The position numbers were made by a program, and so were the translations under genes. Shown in pieces: positions 52,339-61,365 of a DNA stretch of 64,000 nt. Position 1 is the stretch's first letter; each line of letters starts with the position of its first letter. The notes beneath the pieces were generated by a model. That model was not told the DNA's origin. It saw nothing but the letters and a program-made list of their open reading frames with translations, and ran no database searches. Source of the DNA: Robertmurraya sp047302285 (GTDB lineage Bacteria > Bacillota > Bacilli > Bacillales > Cytobacillaceae). The stretch is from assembly GCF_047302285.1 (NCBI RefSeq), contig NZ_CP154845.1:4154001-4218000 (forward strand), in the 5' to 3' direction.

Positions 52339-52352
52339 TGTAATCGTTTACA
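52339..52352. promoter_or_regulatory. cre site (CcpA catabolite repression)
   Basis: TGTAATCGTTTACA matches the Bacillus consensus TGWAANCGNTNWCA at every position. It lies 107-120 bp upstream of the sugar ATPase start, a position expected to overlap or lie near the operon promoter, so glucose repression is predicted. Confidence 0.8.
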
Positions 52353-52567
52353 ATCAACGAACTATTTTTGTGTTATGAGAAATTCTTATATAAGTATAAA
52401 GTAGCATGAAGTAATTAATTGGAAAAGGGAGCATTTTTTGAATTATAGGGTCATTTTTTTGTTCTTTTATAAAGCTCTTTTCATCCCTAGATTCCTGAAG
52501 CTAGACGTATATACACTCAATAACAAAGATATCCACAACAGCAAAATCAATATTTTCCTAAATTACA

Positions 52568-52692
52568 AAAAGGGGCTATCCAGAAAGTCATAATTTCGAC
52601 TTTTGGACGCCCCTTTCACATTTAAAAACCTTGATATATCAACATTTTTGAATATTGCATTTTAGGGGAAGTCTACTTTTCGGACATCCCCT
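52568..52692. terminator. Two related GGGG...CCCC hairpins after pseudo-ABC gene
   Basis: AAAGGGGC...GCCCCTTT-type arms (52569-52616) form a long stem with a short loop, and a second hairpin AGGGGAAGTC/GACATCCCCT lies at 52664-52692. Both can end the minus-strand transcript of the regulatory genes. The first resembles terminal sequences of some IS elements, and an IS1182-type remnant lies at 57 kb, so a mobile-element relic is possible. The rest of this 475-bp gap holds the promoter and cre of the sugar operon. Confidence 0.6.
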
Positions 52693-52707
52693 TAGGAGAA
52701 AGAAATA

Positions 52708-54174
52708 TTAGAGAGAGATTGCCTCAGATCTTAATTGACTAAATTCCGAACGTTCATACTCTTTGCTAAATCGCCCTTTTTCAATAACAATCATCTTGTC
52801 CGCAACTACAAGCGAATCAGCAATGCTTACTGCTAAAATCACTACTGTCATTCCTTTTTTTCGTAATTGATTAATAAGCTCAATTAAATGTAATCTTAAA
52901 TACATATCAGCTCCAGCAAAAGGTTGTACACAAATAACGATTTTAGGATTGCATAAATGAATTCGATAATAAATTAAATTATACAGTGAGCGTAAACTCA
53001 AATTAGAAATGGTTTTTTCATGGATCTCCATTCCTACTATAGGTTCATACTCTTGTACAATATTTCGAATAACATTCTTTTTTAGGGGGAGCGGATTCTG
53101 TTTTTTATCAACCATAAAACAAAGATTCTGAATATAACTCATTTCGTGAAAGAGAAGAGTTTGAATGGGATTTTCACGAATGAAAGCAACCCCATTCGAT
53201 ATTGCATTCTGAGCCTTTTTTTCTGTAAATAACATATTCTCCAAAAAGATCTCTCCAGAATCCTTTATCAATTCCCCGGTCATCAGGGCTTGAAAATCCG
53301 CCAGTAAGGTATTATCCAGATCTAACATTAATGTACATTCACCTTTCTTTAATGTGAATGTCAACTGATCAAGGTTTTTTGTGGTTATATTCTGAAAGGA
53401 GAGAATACTAGGATTGCTTTGATAATCCATTGATACCTTTTCAATATTGGCATATTCGCTCATATAGAAGGGAATCATTTTCTCGTTTTGAAATTCGTTC
53501 CGATCGAATACTTTTAATATTCGACCATCTCGCATTAGGGATAGTCTGTCACAAATTTTGAAAGCTTCCTCATGATGGTCACATATATACAAAATTGAAA
53601 TCCCTTTTTCTGCATAATACCTTATATATTTATGAAAATTTGAAAGCTCTACTGCACTAATTAAATTGCTTATGTCCCTCACGACGATAAGATCTGCACT
53701 AATTATAACTGCACGCAAAAGTTCTACTACATACTTTTCGTAATAGCTTAAATTCGCAACGAGTTCAAAACCATTTAATGCTATCCCCAGTTCCTCTGCA
53801 TAAATCTGTAATTGTTTATTCCATTTGCGTTTATTTATAATGAAATTTCCATGCCCTCTATTAAAAACAAATACATTTTCTATAACCGTCAAATCTTCAA
53901 TTAAACTGCTCTTAGGCTCGATTACAACGGCTTTATTCATCGTTAATGAACTGTGTTGGTAATTATTCACAAGCACTTCTTTAAAAAACACGCGTCCATA
54001 GTGGATGTGGATATTCTGTCGAATGATCTCAACTAATGATTCCTTTCCTGTAGTATTTAGGCATAAGAGTCCCATAATCTCAGACTTAAAAATATGCAAA
54101 TTAAAATTGTCCAAAAATGTACTATCATCTTTTTTGCTAGTAACCCTGTCCAGCCTTAAGATTTCATTCTTCAT
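52708..54174 (-). CDS. Degenerate RbsA-like ABC protein (predicted pseudo-ATPase)
   Basis: Full-length protein of 488 residues with the two-domain layout of a sugar-import ATPase but no usable ATP site. In domain 1 the P-loop reads LCLNTTGKESL (residues 37-47), the signature LSYYEKYVVELL (142-153), Walker B LIVVRDIS (162-169) and the switch His is replaced in YICDHHEEAF. In domain 2 the P-loop is LMLDLDNTLLAD, the signature LSLRSLYN and Walker B IVICVQPFAGAD. The overall fold is still traceable (KICDRLSLMRDGRI). The intact reading frame argues against a pseudogene. It is the third gene of a unit with a response regulator and a histidine kinase, and a regulatory role is inferred. Confidence 0.8.
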   Translation of the reverse strand: MKNEILRLDRVTSKKDDSTFLDNFNLHIFKSEIMGLLCLNTTGKESLVEIIRQNIHIHYGRVFFKEVLVNNYQHSSLTMNKAVVIEPKSSLIEDLTVIENVFVFNRGHGNFIINKRKWNKQLQIYAEELGIALNGFELVANLSYYEKYVVELLRAVIISADLIVVRDISNLISAVELSNFHKYIRYYAEKGISILYICDHHEEAFKICDRLSLMRDGRILKVFDRNEFQNEKMIPFYMSEYANIEKVSMDYQSNPSILSFQNITTKNLDQLTFTLKKGECTLMLDLDNTLLADFQALMTGELIKDSGEIFLENMLFTEKKAQNAISNGVAFIRENPIQTLLFHEMSYIQNLCFMVDKKQNPLPLKKNVIRNIVQEYEPIVGMEIHEKTISNLSLRSLYNLIYYRIHLCNPKIVICVQPFAGADMYLRLHLIELINQLRKKGMTVVILAVSIADSLVVADKMIVIEKGRFSKEYERSEFSQLRSEAISL

Positions 54175-54197
54175 TTTTCGTTGTTTTCCCCTTTTTC

Positions 54198-55250
54198 TTA
54201 TCTCTTTAAAAGTGGCAATGTGATTTCAACGTCTGTTCCTACACCCATAGCACTATATAGACAAATCCCATATTCCTCACCAAAAAGAAGTTTTATGCGA
54301 TTGTTCACATTTACCAACGCAATCCCACCGTTTGCTTTACTGTCGTTATGAAGAGAATTGAAAGATGTGCCATAAAGCTTGTTATTAATCTCCTTTAAGC
54401 GTTCTTCACTCATACCCATGCCATTATCCGAAATGGTAATAATTAGTCTTTTAGCTGTTGGCTCTACTTTAATACGAAGTTCACCGTTCTTAATATTACG
54501 CTCAATTCCATGGTAAATCGCATTCTCTACAATCGGTTGTAATGTAAGTTTAGGGACTTTATACATCATGATTTCCTTCTCATTACTCAAATCATAGTCG
54601 ACTTCTAAACGGATCCGAGCACCAAAGCGATATTTTTGGATAATATAATAATTGTTAACATTCATGAGTTCGTCTTCAAGGGTAACCAAGTTTTCCATAT
54701 TAGAAATTGTGTAACGAAAATAAGTCGCCAACGCTTCTGTCATTTTTGCCACATTTTCTAACCCTGCATTTAACGTTTCACCTCGAATACCCTCAAGCGC
54801 ATTGTATAAGAAATGTGGATTAATCTGATTCTGCAATGCCCAATACTGTGCATGTTTTTTTGATGCTTGGAACATCTCACCTTTGTCCATAATCTCCTGA
54901 ACTTTGTTCGTCACTTCCTCAATTTCCGGACTTATTAGAATACGTTGTTCAAAAAGGTCATGAATAGTATAACCGGTAACAAACAAATGTAGAATTTTCG
55001 AACCTTGTTTATATGGGATAAAAATATACTTATAAAACACATACAAAAGTAGTCCCATCACCATATATCCAATCATACAAAAAATGAAAATCCTTCCTTC
55101 TTGTATGGATAGAATCGTACAAGTGATTAGAAGAATAAACATTAAACTAAAGATGACTATTAATAATAAACCGACACGAAAGGTAATATAACGTAACTTC
55201 TTCAATTTCATCATCACAAACTTATTAAGAGTATAACTTTCGGAATTCAT
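54198..55250 (-). CDS. YesM-type sensor histidine kinase with minimal sensor
   Basis: Histidine kinase of 350 residues, much shorter than typical YesM proteins (about 580). Two adjacent membrane helices (about residues 22-44 and 54-76) leave only a loop of about ten residues outside, so no extracellular sensor (Cache) domain exists. The phospho-acceptor His lies in QNQINPHFLYNALEGIRGE (about residue 147); N-box LQPIVENAIYHG and G-box DNGMGMSEERL follow. Start overlaps the response-regulator gene by 26 bases. Signal input probably comes from a partner protein, the neighbouring pseudo-ABC protein being the best candidate (inference). Confidence 0.88.
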   Translation of the reverse strand: MNSESYTLNKFVMMKLKKLRYITFRVGLLLIVIFSLMFILLITCTILSIQEGRIFIFCMIGYMVMGLLLYVFYKYIFIPYKQGSKILHLFVTGYTIHDLFEQRILISPEIEEVTNKVQEIMDKGEMFQASKKHAQYWALQNQINPHFLYNALEGIRGETLNAGLENVAKMTEALATYFRYTISNMENLVTLEDELMNVNNYYIIQKYRFGARIRLEVDYDLSNEKEIMMYKVPKLTLQPIVENAIYHGIERNIKNGELRIKVEPTAKRLIITISDNGMGMSEERLKEINNKLYGTSFNSLHNDSKANGGIALVNVNNRIKLLFGEEYGICLYSAMGVGTDVEITLPLLKR

Positions 55251-56841
55251 TTGGCTTCAACCCTGTTTTCTTTTTAAAAATTTTTGTAAAATGCTTTATG
55301 TCCTGATATCCTACCTGATTGCATATGAGCGCAATGCTAGAGTTTGTCTCCCGCAACAGTTCTTTTGCCTTATTAATGCGGATCTCAGCATGATAGTCAA
55401 CAAAATTACTGCCGCTTACTTTCTTAAAAAGAGTACTGAAATAGGAAGGGTTAAACCCTACTAAATTACTAATATTCTCAAGACTTATCGTATTCATGTA
55501 ATTTTCTTGTATATATTGTTTCGCAATTCGAATTGGTTTTGTCTCTTCTTGCTTTTTGTCCTCAATAATCTTCTCTAATGACTCACTAATCAATTTTGTT
55601 AAATAATGAAACAATTGCTCAATCGTGCTGCAATGGTTCGCTTGAGTAGGAAGTGTATCATTAAATTTTTCATCTAAATGGATATTAAGTTGATGATTCC
55701 GAAGATGAAGTAAATACATTTCCCATACTTGTTCTACGATAGAGAAAATGGTCTCACCCTGTAACTCTTCATACGACTTGACTTGAACCTTAAGATTCTC
55801 AATCCAGTTCAGTAAAGAATCTTTATCTAGTACTTCTATCGCCACTCCCATCGGCTTATTCAATTCCGCTAATAATTTATTCGCTTTTTGTGAGGTTTTA
55901 GTCGGAATGATATCTTCAATTAATTTACCCGGTCCAAGGACCAGCCTTTGCATAATCCCCAATCTAGCCTCTTTATATGTATCTTGTAACCGATTAATAT
56001 CCTCTAAAGCAGATCCTGCACCAACCGTAAACCTAAACTGTGCAAAGGCCGCCTCTTGTGTAATCAACTCATCCAAGACGATTTTTAATTGCATCCTTAT
56101 CGTTTTCTTTAAACTAGGTTCATAATTGAGTACACAATATAGATAGCTATCACTTCCATACGCCCAAAGATCAATACAATAATCCTTTAAGCGGTTGTTA
56201 ATAATTTGTATAGTCTTCTCTTCTAAAATTTCTATCGCTTGTTTGTATTGATCATCCAAACTACAATCAATTTTTACCATAAATACCTGAAAAAGACCCT
56301 CACGAAAAGAGAAGTGATAAGTATCATTCATTTGGTTAATGGTCAGATCATGTACAACCGTATTTTTATTCAATAGGATTTCTGTAAAAAAATTATTACG
56401 CAATTTATCTGAATCACTTTTCAGTCTATTCCTTAAGCGTTCCACATTATCAAGCTGTTCCGTACGACTCAAAAATCGATTTTTCATTTTACCGAGTGCA
56501 GTTGTGAGCTCATCCTTCTTAATCGGCTTTAAAAGATAATCACCTACACCATATTTAATCGCATTTTGTGCATATTCAAAATGACGGTAGCCACTAATAA
56601 CGATAAAGTCCAAGTCCTCTTTAACCTTTTTGGCAAGGCGGATCAATTCCAATCCGTCACACCCAGGCATTCGAATATCAGTTATGATTAAATCAGGTTT
56701 ACATTCTGTTACCTTATTGAGTGCCTCGATCCCATTATGTGCAACCCCAACAACTTGCATATCAAGAGGTTCCCAATTTACCAAATTCATAATCAGTTGA
56801 CATACTTTCTCTTCATCATCAGCAATAACCACTTTAATCAT
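55225..56841 (-). CDS. YesN-type response regulator with AraC DNA-binding domain
   Basis: Response regulator of 538 residues. Receiver domain at 1-125: acidic pocket VVIADDEEKV, phospho-acceptor Asp in DLIITDIRMPG (near residue 55), Thr/Ser in FIVISGYRHFEYA and Lys in LLKPIKKDEL. A long middle region of about 280 residues follows, then two AraC helix-turn-helix motifs (about 435-535; ISLENISNLVGFNPSYFSTLFK and IALICNQVGYQDIKHFTKIFK). Partner of the overlapping histidine kinase; it probably activates the sugar-import operon at 45-52 kb. Confidence 0.92.
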   Translation of the reverse strand: MIKVVIADDEEKVCQLIMNLVNWEPLDMQVVGVAHNGIEALNKVTECKPDLIITDIRMPGCDGLELIRLAKKVKEDLDFIVISGYRHFEYAQNAIKYGVGDYLLKPIKKDELTTALGKMKNRFLSRTEQLDNVERLRNRLKSDSDKLRNNFFTEILLNKNTVVHDLTINQMNDTYHFSFREGLFQVFMVKIDCSLDDQYKQAIEILEEKTIQIINNRLKDYCIDLWAYGSDSYLYCVLNYEPSLKKTIRMQLKIVLDELITQEAAFAQFRFTVGAGSALEDINRLQDTYKEARLGIMQRLVLGPGKLIEDIIPTKTSQKANKLLAELNKPMGVAIEVLDKDSLLNWIENLKVQVKSYEELQGETIFSIVEQVWEMYLLHLRNHQLNIHLDEKFNDTLPTQANHCSTIEQLFHYLTKLISESLEKIIEDKKQEETKPIRIAKQYIQENYMNTISLENISNLVGFNPSYFSTLFKKVSGSNFVDYHAEIRINKAKELLRETNSSIALICNQVGYQDIKHFTKIFKKKTGLKPNEFRKLYS

Positions 56842-57068
56842 GATTTTCCTCCTGGTTTTTTCAAAAACTTTACCTAATCTAGTGACAACAGGATAGCTTT
56901 CATGTTTAACCCTTCAAATAAGTTCATTTAAAAATAAAAGAGCACCCTTAAATGAATCCGCTTACTTTCATGAGTGGTCTTATATTGGTAGAATAATATA
57001 ACAAATTATATCATAGTTAATTTTATATAGAGTTGCTAATATATAGAAATTCAGATTATCGACAAAAA

Positions 57069-57095
57069 TCATAGAGAGGACTCCCTCTCTATGTC
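57069..57095. terminator. Hairpin next to transposase remnant
   Basis: CATAGAGAG and CCTCTCTATG form a nine-pair stem with a five-base loop. On the minus strand a T-run follows, so it may be a terminator. The flanking 56842-57100 shows no gene. Confidence 0.45.
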
Positions 57096-57100
57096 TTTTG

Positions 57101-57400
57101 TCATTTTTTGATGGAATTACAGTTAAAATACGTTGATTTCCGCTCTTGGCGCCTGGTTTCCTTACGAACGACTTTCTTATCATACTTGCGTTTATTAGCA
57201 CTGGCTTTTACATGTGTGGAATCTAAGAATATAAGATTAGCAGAGAACAATCCTTTATCCATAGTCTCCTTCAAAATACGATAGAAGATGTCTTCGAACA
57301 CATCGTATCGTGAACGCGACGGTCATAATTCTTACCGAGGTAGAGAAGTGAGGGACTTCTGTGTAGAAACCAACGATAGGTCATTTTTGTTTAGATACCC
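57101..57400 (-). pseudogene. IS1182-type transposase remnant
   Basis: Minus-strand fragments of an IS1182-family transposase. One frame (57101-57301) encodes VFEDIFYRILKETM, then LIFLDSTHVKASANKRKYD and KKVVRKETRR, a segment found in the middle of these transposases around the catalytic region. Upstream, in other frames, MTYRWFL and LGKNYDRR (corresponding to the usual GKNYxRR) can be read, so at least one frameshift separates them. The ends of the element are absent or unrecognised. Not a functional transposase. Confidence 0.75.
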
Positions 57401-57438
57401 CAGGAAAACTTCCACGGGGGCATCTATACCTATATCCA

Positions 57439-58116
57439 CTAACTAATACTCGCTGTCCAGTTGCCTCCACCTTGGTTGCAGGTGAATGTTCCGTTAGCGG
57501 TTCTTCCATCCATTTGACCATTGTATTCGCAATTATTGCCGTCACTGCTGTTTCTTCTTAAGATCCGGATATTATTACCGTCTTGGGACATTGTTAATAC
57601 GGCAGTAATTGGAGTTGCCCCTTGTCTGGTCCATCTTGCATCAAAGGTGTTGCTGTTTCCTCGGCGTGTCCATACACCACGCCAACCACCTTCTTGCACT
57701 TCCCATCTTCTTCCTAAGCTTGGTGCCACTGGTCTTCTGTGAATGATTGCACTCCAAGAGCCTCCACCACGATTGCATACACTCGTTCCTCTTACTCTGT
57801 CACCTTCCATAATTCCAACGTATTGACAGTTGTTTCCGTCACTACTGTTTCGACGAGAAATGCTTACAAATCTGTCAAACACATTCATAGTCATCACAGC
57901 TGTGATCGGTGTTGCTCCTTGTCTCGTCCATTTCGCATCAAAGACATTGCTGTTTCCTCTACGAGTCCAGACGGCACTCCAAACTCCTTCTTCCACTTGC
58001 CACCATCTCCCTAAATCTGAGGGCTGGCGATCCATATCTTCTTGTTGATGTGGATAAGGAACAGGCGGATATCCGTATGGATAAGGATTTACATAAGGGT
58101 GGGCATAATAATACAT
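57439..58116 (-). CDS. Tandem-repeat protein with Tyr/Pro-rich N terminus, unknown function
   Basis: Protein of 225 residues without recognised function. Residues 1-25 are Tyr/Pro-rich (YYYAHPYVNPYPYGYPP), as in many spore-coat or surface proteins. Two tandem repeats of about 88 residues follow (35-124 and 134-225), sharing W..EVEEG..W...WTRRGNSN.FDA.WTRQGATPITAV.TM and a Gly/Asn-rich end with RNSSDGNNC, CN.GGG.W.A.I; each holds two Cys. The repeats look like small all-beta domains. No signal peptide. Start ATG follows GGAGG. It lies between a transposase remnant and an sdaAA remnant. Confidence 0.75.
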   Translation of the reverse strand: MYYYAHPYVNPYPYGYPPVPYPHQQEDMDRQPSDLGRWWQVEEGVWSAVWTRRGNSNVFDAKWTRQGATPITAVMTMNVFDRFVSISRRNSSDGNNCQYVGIMEGDRVRGTSVCNRGGGSWSAIIHRRPVAPSLGRRWEVQEGGWRGVWTRRGNSNTFDARWTRQGATPITAVLTMSQDGNNIRILRRNSSDGNNCEYNGQMDGRTANGTFTCNQGGGNWTASIS

Positions 58117-58221
58117 CCTTAAACCTCCTCAATTTATGTTGTTTCTTGAGCATTATATGTTAAATTGAGGAAGGTGTACTGTTTTGGGTTGGATTTTGTA
58201 GGTCATAATAGAAAAGAGCGT

Positions 58222-58428
58222 TTACGAAATTAGACCACTTACCTCAACAAGTCCTGCAACCGGATCACATACAAGTCCAAGCATGTTTTTCAACGTAATC
58301 GCCATTGCTTCAGCCGTTTGTTTTGGTGTACCACCTGCCATTTCAACAATGGAAGCTACCGCTTTACTAACTGCATCTAGTAAAAGATTTCCCGATAAGC
58401 CTTTGCCACTTTTAATATATGTGAACAT
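58222..58428 (-). pseudogene. sdaAA: Remnant of L-serine dehydratase alpha subunit
   Basis: A 68-residue frame joins two distant parts of SdaAA. Residues 1-25 (SGKGLSGNLLLDAVSKAVA) match the early part of the enzyme, and residues 30-63 (GGTPKQTAEAMAITLKN, then MLGLVCDPVAGLVEV) match the region near the iron-sulfur-binding Cys. Normal SdaAA has about 290 residues, so a long internal segment and the C terminus are missing. It cannot be an active enzyme. Confidence 0.8.
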
Positions 58429-58446
58429 GGCCTTTCGCTACTTATT

Positions 58447-58995
58447 CTATTCAAGATTACTATGACGCCTAAATGTCTCATCATTATCAGCTTGAATTAC
58501 CTTTGAATATAGAAAGCAGACTGCATCCAATAAAATATGAACACTTTGATCAAATAGCGACCCTAAGGGCTGAATTGATTCTGCTCCGTCATTCGTACGA
58601 TACTTTGTCGCAGCTGGGACGACAACTATAAATGATGCATAAGATGCTAGCTCAGAATTTGGATCCGTTGTGATAGCAACCACTTCACATCCAAGTGATT
58701 TCGCTTTTTCCGCGGTCCAAACAACACTTTTCGTCTTACCAGAACCCGAAACGGCTACTAAAATATCTCCCGTTTCAATTGAGGGGGTAGTCGTTTCTCC
58801 CACAACACAGGTGTTTGCTCCTAAATGCATTAATCTCATCGCAAATGATTTGGCCATAAATCCTGATCTTCCCTCACCGATGACGAAGACCCTTTTATCT
58901 CCAGCTAAAATGGAAGCACACTCTTCTAATTTATGTTCATCTACGTTCATCATCACGCCTTGTATTTCATCTAAAATTAATTGGACCGTTTTCAC
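58447..58995 (-). CDS. hxlB: 6-phospho-3-hexuloisomerase
   Basis: SIS-domain isomerase of 182 residues converting D-arabino-3-hexulose 6-phosphate to fructose 6-phosphate in the ribulose-monophosphate pathway of formaldehyde fixation. VFVIGEGRSGFMAKSFAMRL (residues 35-54) and VAVSGSGKTKSVV, AITTDPNSELA and the C-terminal PLGSLFDQSVHILLDA match HxlB. Start GTG at 58995 after GGAG. Its usual partner hxlA (synthase) is not adjacent; the next gene downstream is a broken sdaAA. It is not obvious whether it acts alone or with an hxlA elsewhere. Confidence 0.85.
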   Translation of the reverse strand: MKTVQLILDEIQGVMMNVDEHKLEECASILAGDKRVFVIGEGRSGFMAKSFAMRLMHLGANTCVVGETTTPSIETGDILVAVSGSGKTKSVVWTAEKAKSLGCEVVAITTDPNSELASYASFIVVVPAATKYRTNDGAESIQPLGSLFDQSVHILLDAVCFLYSKVIQADNDETFRRHSNLE

Positions 58996-59047
58996 TCGTT
59001 ACAAAACTCCTTTCTCTTCTATAGTTTAACACCAGTTGATTTTTTAT

Positions 59048-59084
59048 AAAAAAAAAGGAAAGGCAGTTTATTTCCGCCTTTCCT
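59048..59084 (-). terminator. Terminator of tcyP
   Basis: AGGAAAGGC pairs with GCCTTTCCT; on the minus strand a long T-run follows. It lies 13 bp after the tcyP stop. Confidence 0.85.
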
Positions 59085-59096
59085 CTCCTATTTGAC

Positions 59097-60491
59097 TTAT
59101 GCTTCGACTACTTCGTCTAAGCCGCCTTTTTCGTTGTATACTTTTTCATCAAATTCACCAGTGATTTTTCCAGTTAGAACACCAGAAGTCATACTACCAC
59201 TTACATTTAAAGCGGTACGACCCATATCGATAAGTGGTTCAACTGAAATTAATAGACCGACAATGGCTACAGGTAGGTTTAATACTGAAAGTACGATTAG
59301 AGAAGCGAATGTCGCTCCACCACCTACACCTGCAACACCAAATGAGCCAATAATCACGACGAGAATTAAAGAGATGATAAATCCAGGATCTAATGGATTA
59401 ATCCCAACTGTTGGTGCGACCATAACCGCTAGCATCGCTGGATAGATACCCGCACATCCATTTTGCCCAATCGTTAAACTGAATGGTCCAACAAAATTAG
59501 CTACCCCTTGAGATACACCGAAACCATCTGTTTGTGTTTTAATGTTTAGTGGTAAAGTACCTGCACTTGAACGAGAAGTAAAGGCAAATGTTAAAGCTGG
59601 CAATCCTTTTTTCACAAATGTAGCTGGACTTAACTTTGCAAAACTAATCATTAATAAGTGGACAAGGAACATCGCGATAAGTGCTACATAAGAGGCAACC
59701 ACAAATTTTCCTAAATTCACAATCGCCGCGTAATCACTTGTTGCCGCCACTTTTGTCATTAATGCTAATACTCCATATGGCGTTAAACGTAAAATTAATG
59801 TTACGATACGCATCACAATCGCGTAGAACGAATCTACAATTTTTGCAAACAACTCTGCTTGTTCAGGTTGCTTTCGTCTAACCCCTAAGTAGGCAATTCC
59901 GATAAATGATGCAAAAATAACGACTGCAATCGTTGAAGTAGAACGAGAACCTGCTAAATCCGCAAATGGATTAGTAGGAATAAATGAAAGAATTTGTTGT
60001 GGAATGGTCATCCCTTCAACTGTTGCCACTCGCTCTGAAAGTGATTCAATGCGTGCATTCTCAGCATCTCCTGCTTGCAATTGAACACCCTCTAAACCGA
60101 ATCCAAGAGCTGCTCCGATTCCAATTGCAGCTGCAATCCCTGTTGTAACCAGTAAAATTCCGATTCCGTAAAAACTAATTTTACCAAGATTTTTTGAAAC
60201 CTTTACTTTCGTAAATGCCGCAACGATAGAAATAAATACTAACGGCATGACAATCATTTGAAGCAAGCTAACATAACCCGAACCAACGATATTAAACCAC
60301 TGTATCGTTGTATCCGTTACTTCAGATGATGTACCGTAAATAAGATGAATAATGATACCAAATAAAATACCTAGACCAAGCCCTGCGAAAACTCGTTTTG
60401 AGAATGTCACGTGTTTCTTTTGCATGATATATAAACCGATAATAAGTGCTAAAAGAATAGCAATATTGACGATAACAAGAACCGTATTCAA
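59097..60491 (-). CDS. tcyP: L-cystine symporter TcyP
   Basis: Sodium:dicarboxylate symporter family cystine importer. The start is TTG at 60491, six bases after AAGGAGGAG, giving 464 residues, about the length of B. subtilis TcyP; the frame is open upstream without a site. Helices run over the whole protein; RSSAGTLPLNIKTQTDGFGV, GPFSLTIGQNGCAGIYPAML and GGGATFASLIVLSVLNLP carry the re-entrant loop and substrate motifs. Imports cystine for sulfur supply. Monocistronic with a strong terminator. Confidence 0.9.
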   Translation of the reverse strand: MNTVLVIVNIAILLALIIGLYIMQKKHVTFSKRVFAGLGLGILFGIIIHLIYGTSSEVTDTTIQWFNIVGSGYVSLLQMIVMPLVFISIVAAFTKVKVSKNLGKISFYGIGILLVTTGIAAAIGIGAALGFGLEGVQLQAGDAENARIESLSERVATVEGMTIPQQILSFIPTNPFADLAGSRSTSTIAVVIFASFIGIAYLGVRRKQPEQAELFAKIVDSFYAIVMRIVTLILRLTPYGVLALMTKVAATSDYAAIVNLGKFVVASYVALIAMFLVHLLMISFAKLSPATFVKKGLPALTFAFTSRSSAGTLPLNIKTQTDGFGVSQGVANFVGPFSLTIGQNGCAGIYPAMLAVMVAPTVGINPLDPGFIISLILVVIIGSFGVAGVGGGATFASLIVLSVLNLPVAIVGLLISVEPLIDMGRTALNVSGSMTSGVLTGKITGEFDEKVYNEKGGLDEVVEA

Positions 60492-60573
60492 ATTGGTCTC
60501 CTCCTTATGTATTAATAAACAACATTCATTACTATAATACATTAAAACCTATTGGTAAAGTCTGAATTACTTT

Positions 60574-60612
60574 TTTAAAAAAAGGTGGTCTTTTCCCTTA
60601 AGACAACCTTTT
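60574..60612 (-). terminator. Terminator overlapping the carboxylesterase stop codon
   Basis: Minus strand: AAAGGTTGTCTT and AAGACCACCTTT pair with one mismatch and are followed by T-rich sequence. Half the stem is inside the last codons of the gene. Confidence 0.7.
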
Positions 60613-61365
60613 CACTCTTTCTGTTATTTTCCCTTGAATATAGTGATGCGTTAGAAGAATAATCTCGTCACGATCATGGTCCATCGAAGCAACGTGATAA
60701 GAATTATGCAAGGTGACCACTTCCTTCTCAACGGAACCAATCTTTTCATATATATAATTCGTATTTTCTGGTGGCACAACATGATCAATCGATGATTTAA
60801 AAGCTAGTAATGGAGTCGTGATTGTTGATAGCTTCTCAGGTGTTTTCTTCATTAAATCTTGTAGTTGATGGATCGCTTTAAGAGGAACTTTCGGATAGGT
60901 GATTTCATGGACACCTTCTAACTTAATGTCTGGTGCTGTCTCATCAAGATATTTCGGCTCCTGTTTTCCGCTCCATTTTTCATAACTTGGTAGAGTCAAT
61001 GCCGGATTAATCAGCATGATCCCGTTTATTTCCTTATATTTATTGGCGAGCCAGAGAGTTAAAGTTCCACCCATTGATTGCCCCATCACAAAGATAGTCG
61101 AACAATGTTCTTTTAAAAAATGGTATCCTTTTTCGAGCTCAGTGAACCAATCTAAGTATGTTGCTTTCTCCAAATCCTGATAATCCGTACCATGTCCTGT
61201 TAGTCTTGGTGCATAGACCGAATACCCTAACTCTGAAAATTTCTCCCCTAAATATTGAACGCTTTGAGGAGTTCCCATAAATCCATGTGAAAGCAATAAT
61301 CCAATCTGGTTTCCTTTTAGAAAAAAGGATTCAGCTCCCTCCATAACTGGGAATTTTTCATTCAT
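60598..61365 (-). CDS. Carboxylesterase / monoacylglycerol-lipase-type hydrolase
   Basis: Serine hydrolase of 255 residues, serine-aminopeptidase/monoglyceride-lipase fold (Est30-like). Nucleophile elbow GQSMGGTLTLWLA (Ser near residue 96), SSIDHVVPPENT with the acid (about 193) and His in NSYHVASMDHDRD (about 224). No signal peptide. The ATG at 61365 follows GGGGG. Monocistronic. The 526-bp gap to katG mostly holds AT-rich sequence without a gene. Confidence 0.88.
   Translation of the reverse strand: MNEKFPVMEGAESFFLKGNQIGLLLSHGFMGTPQSVQYLGEKFSELGYSVYAPRLTGHGTDYQDLEKATYLDWFTELEKGYHFLKEHCSTIFVMGQSMGGTLTLWLANKYKEINGIMLINPALTLPSYEKWSGKQEPKYLDETAPDIKLEGVHEITYPKVPLKAIHQLQDLMKKTPEKLSTITTPLLAFKSSIDHVVPPENTNYIYEKIGSVEKEVVTLHNSYHVASMDHDRDEIILLTHHYIQGKITERVKRLS

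Noticed and set aside
52568..52692. Intact insertion sequence around the GGGG hairpins
   Set aside because: No transposase frame nearby and no target duplication found; kept only as hairpins/terminators.
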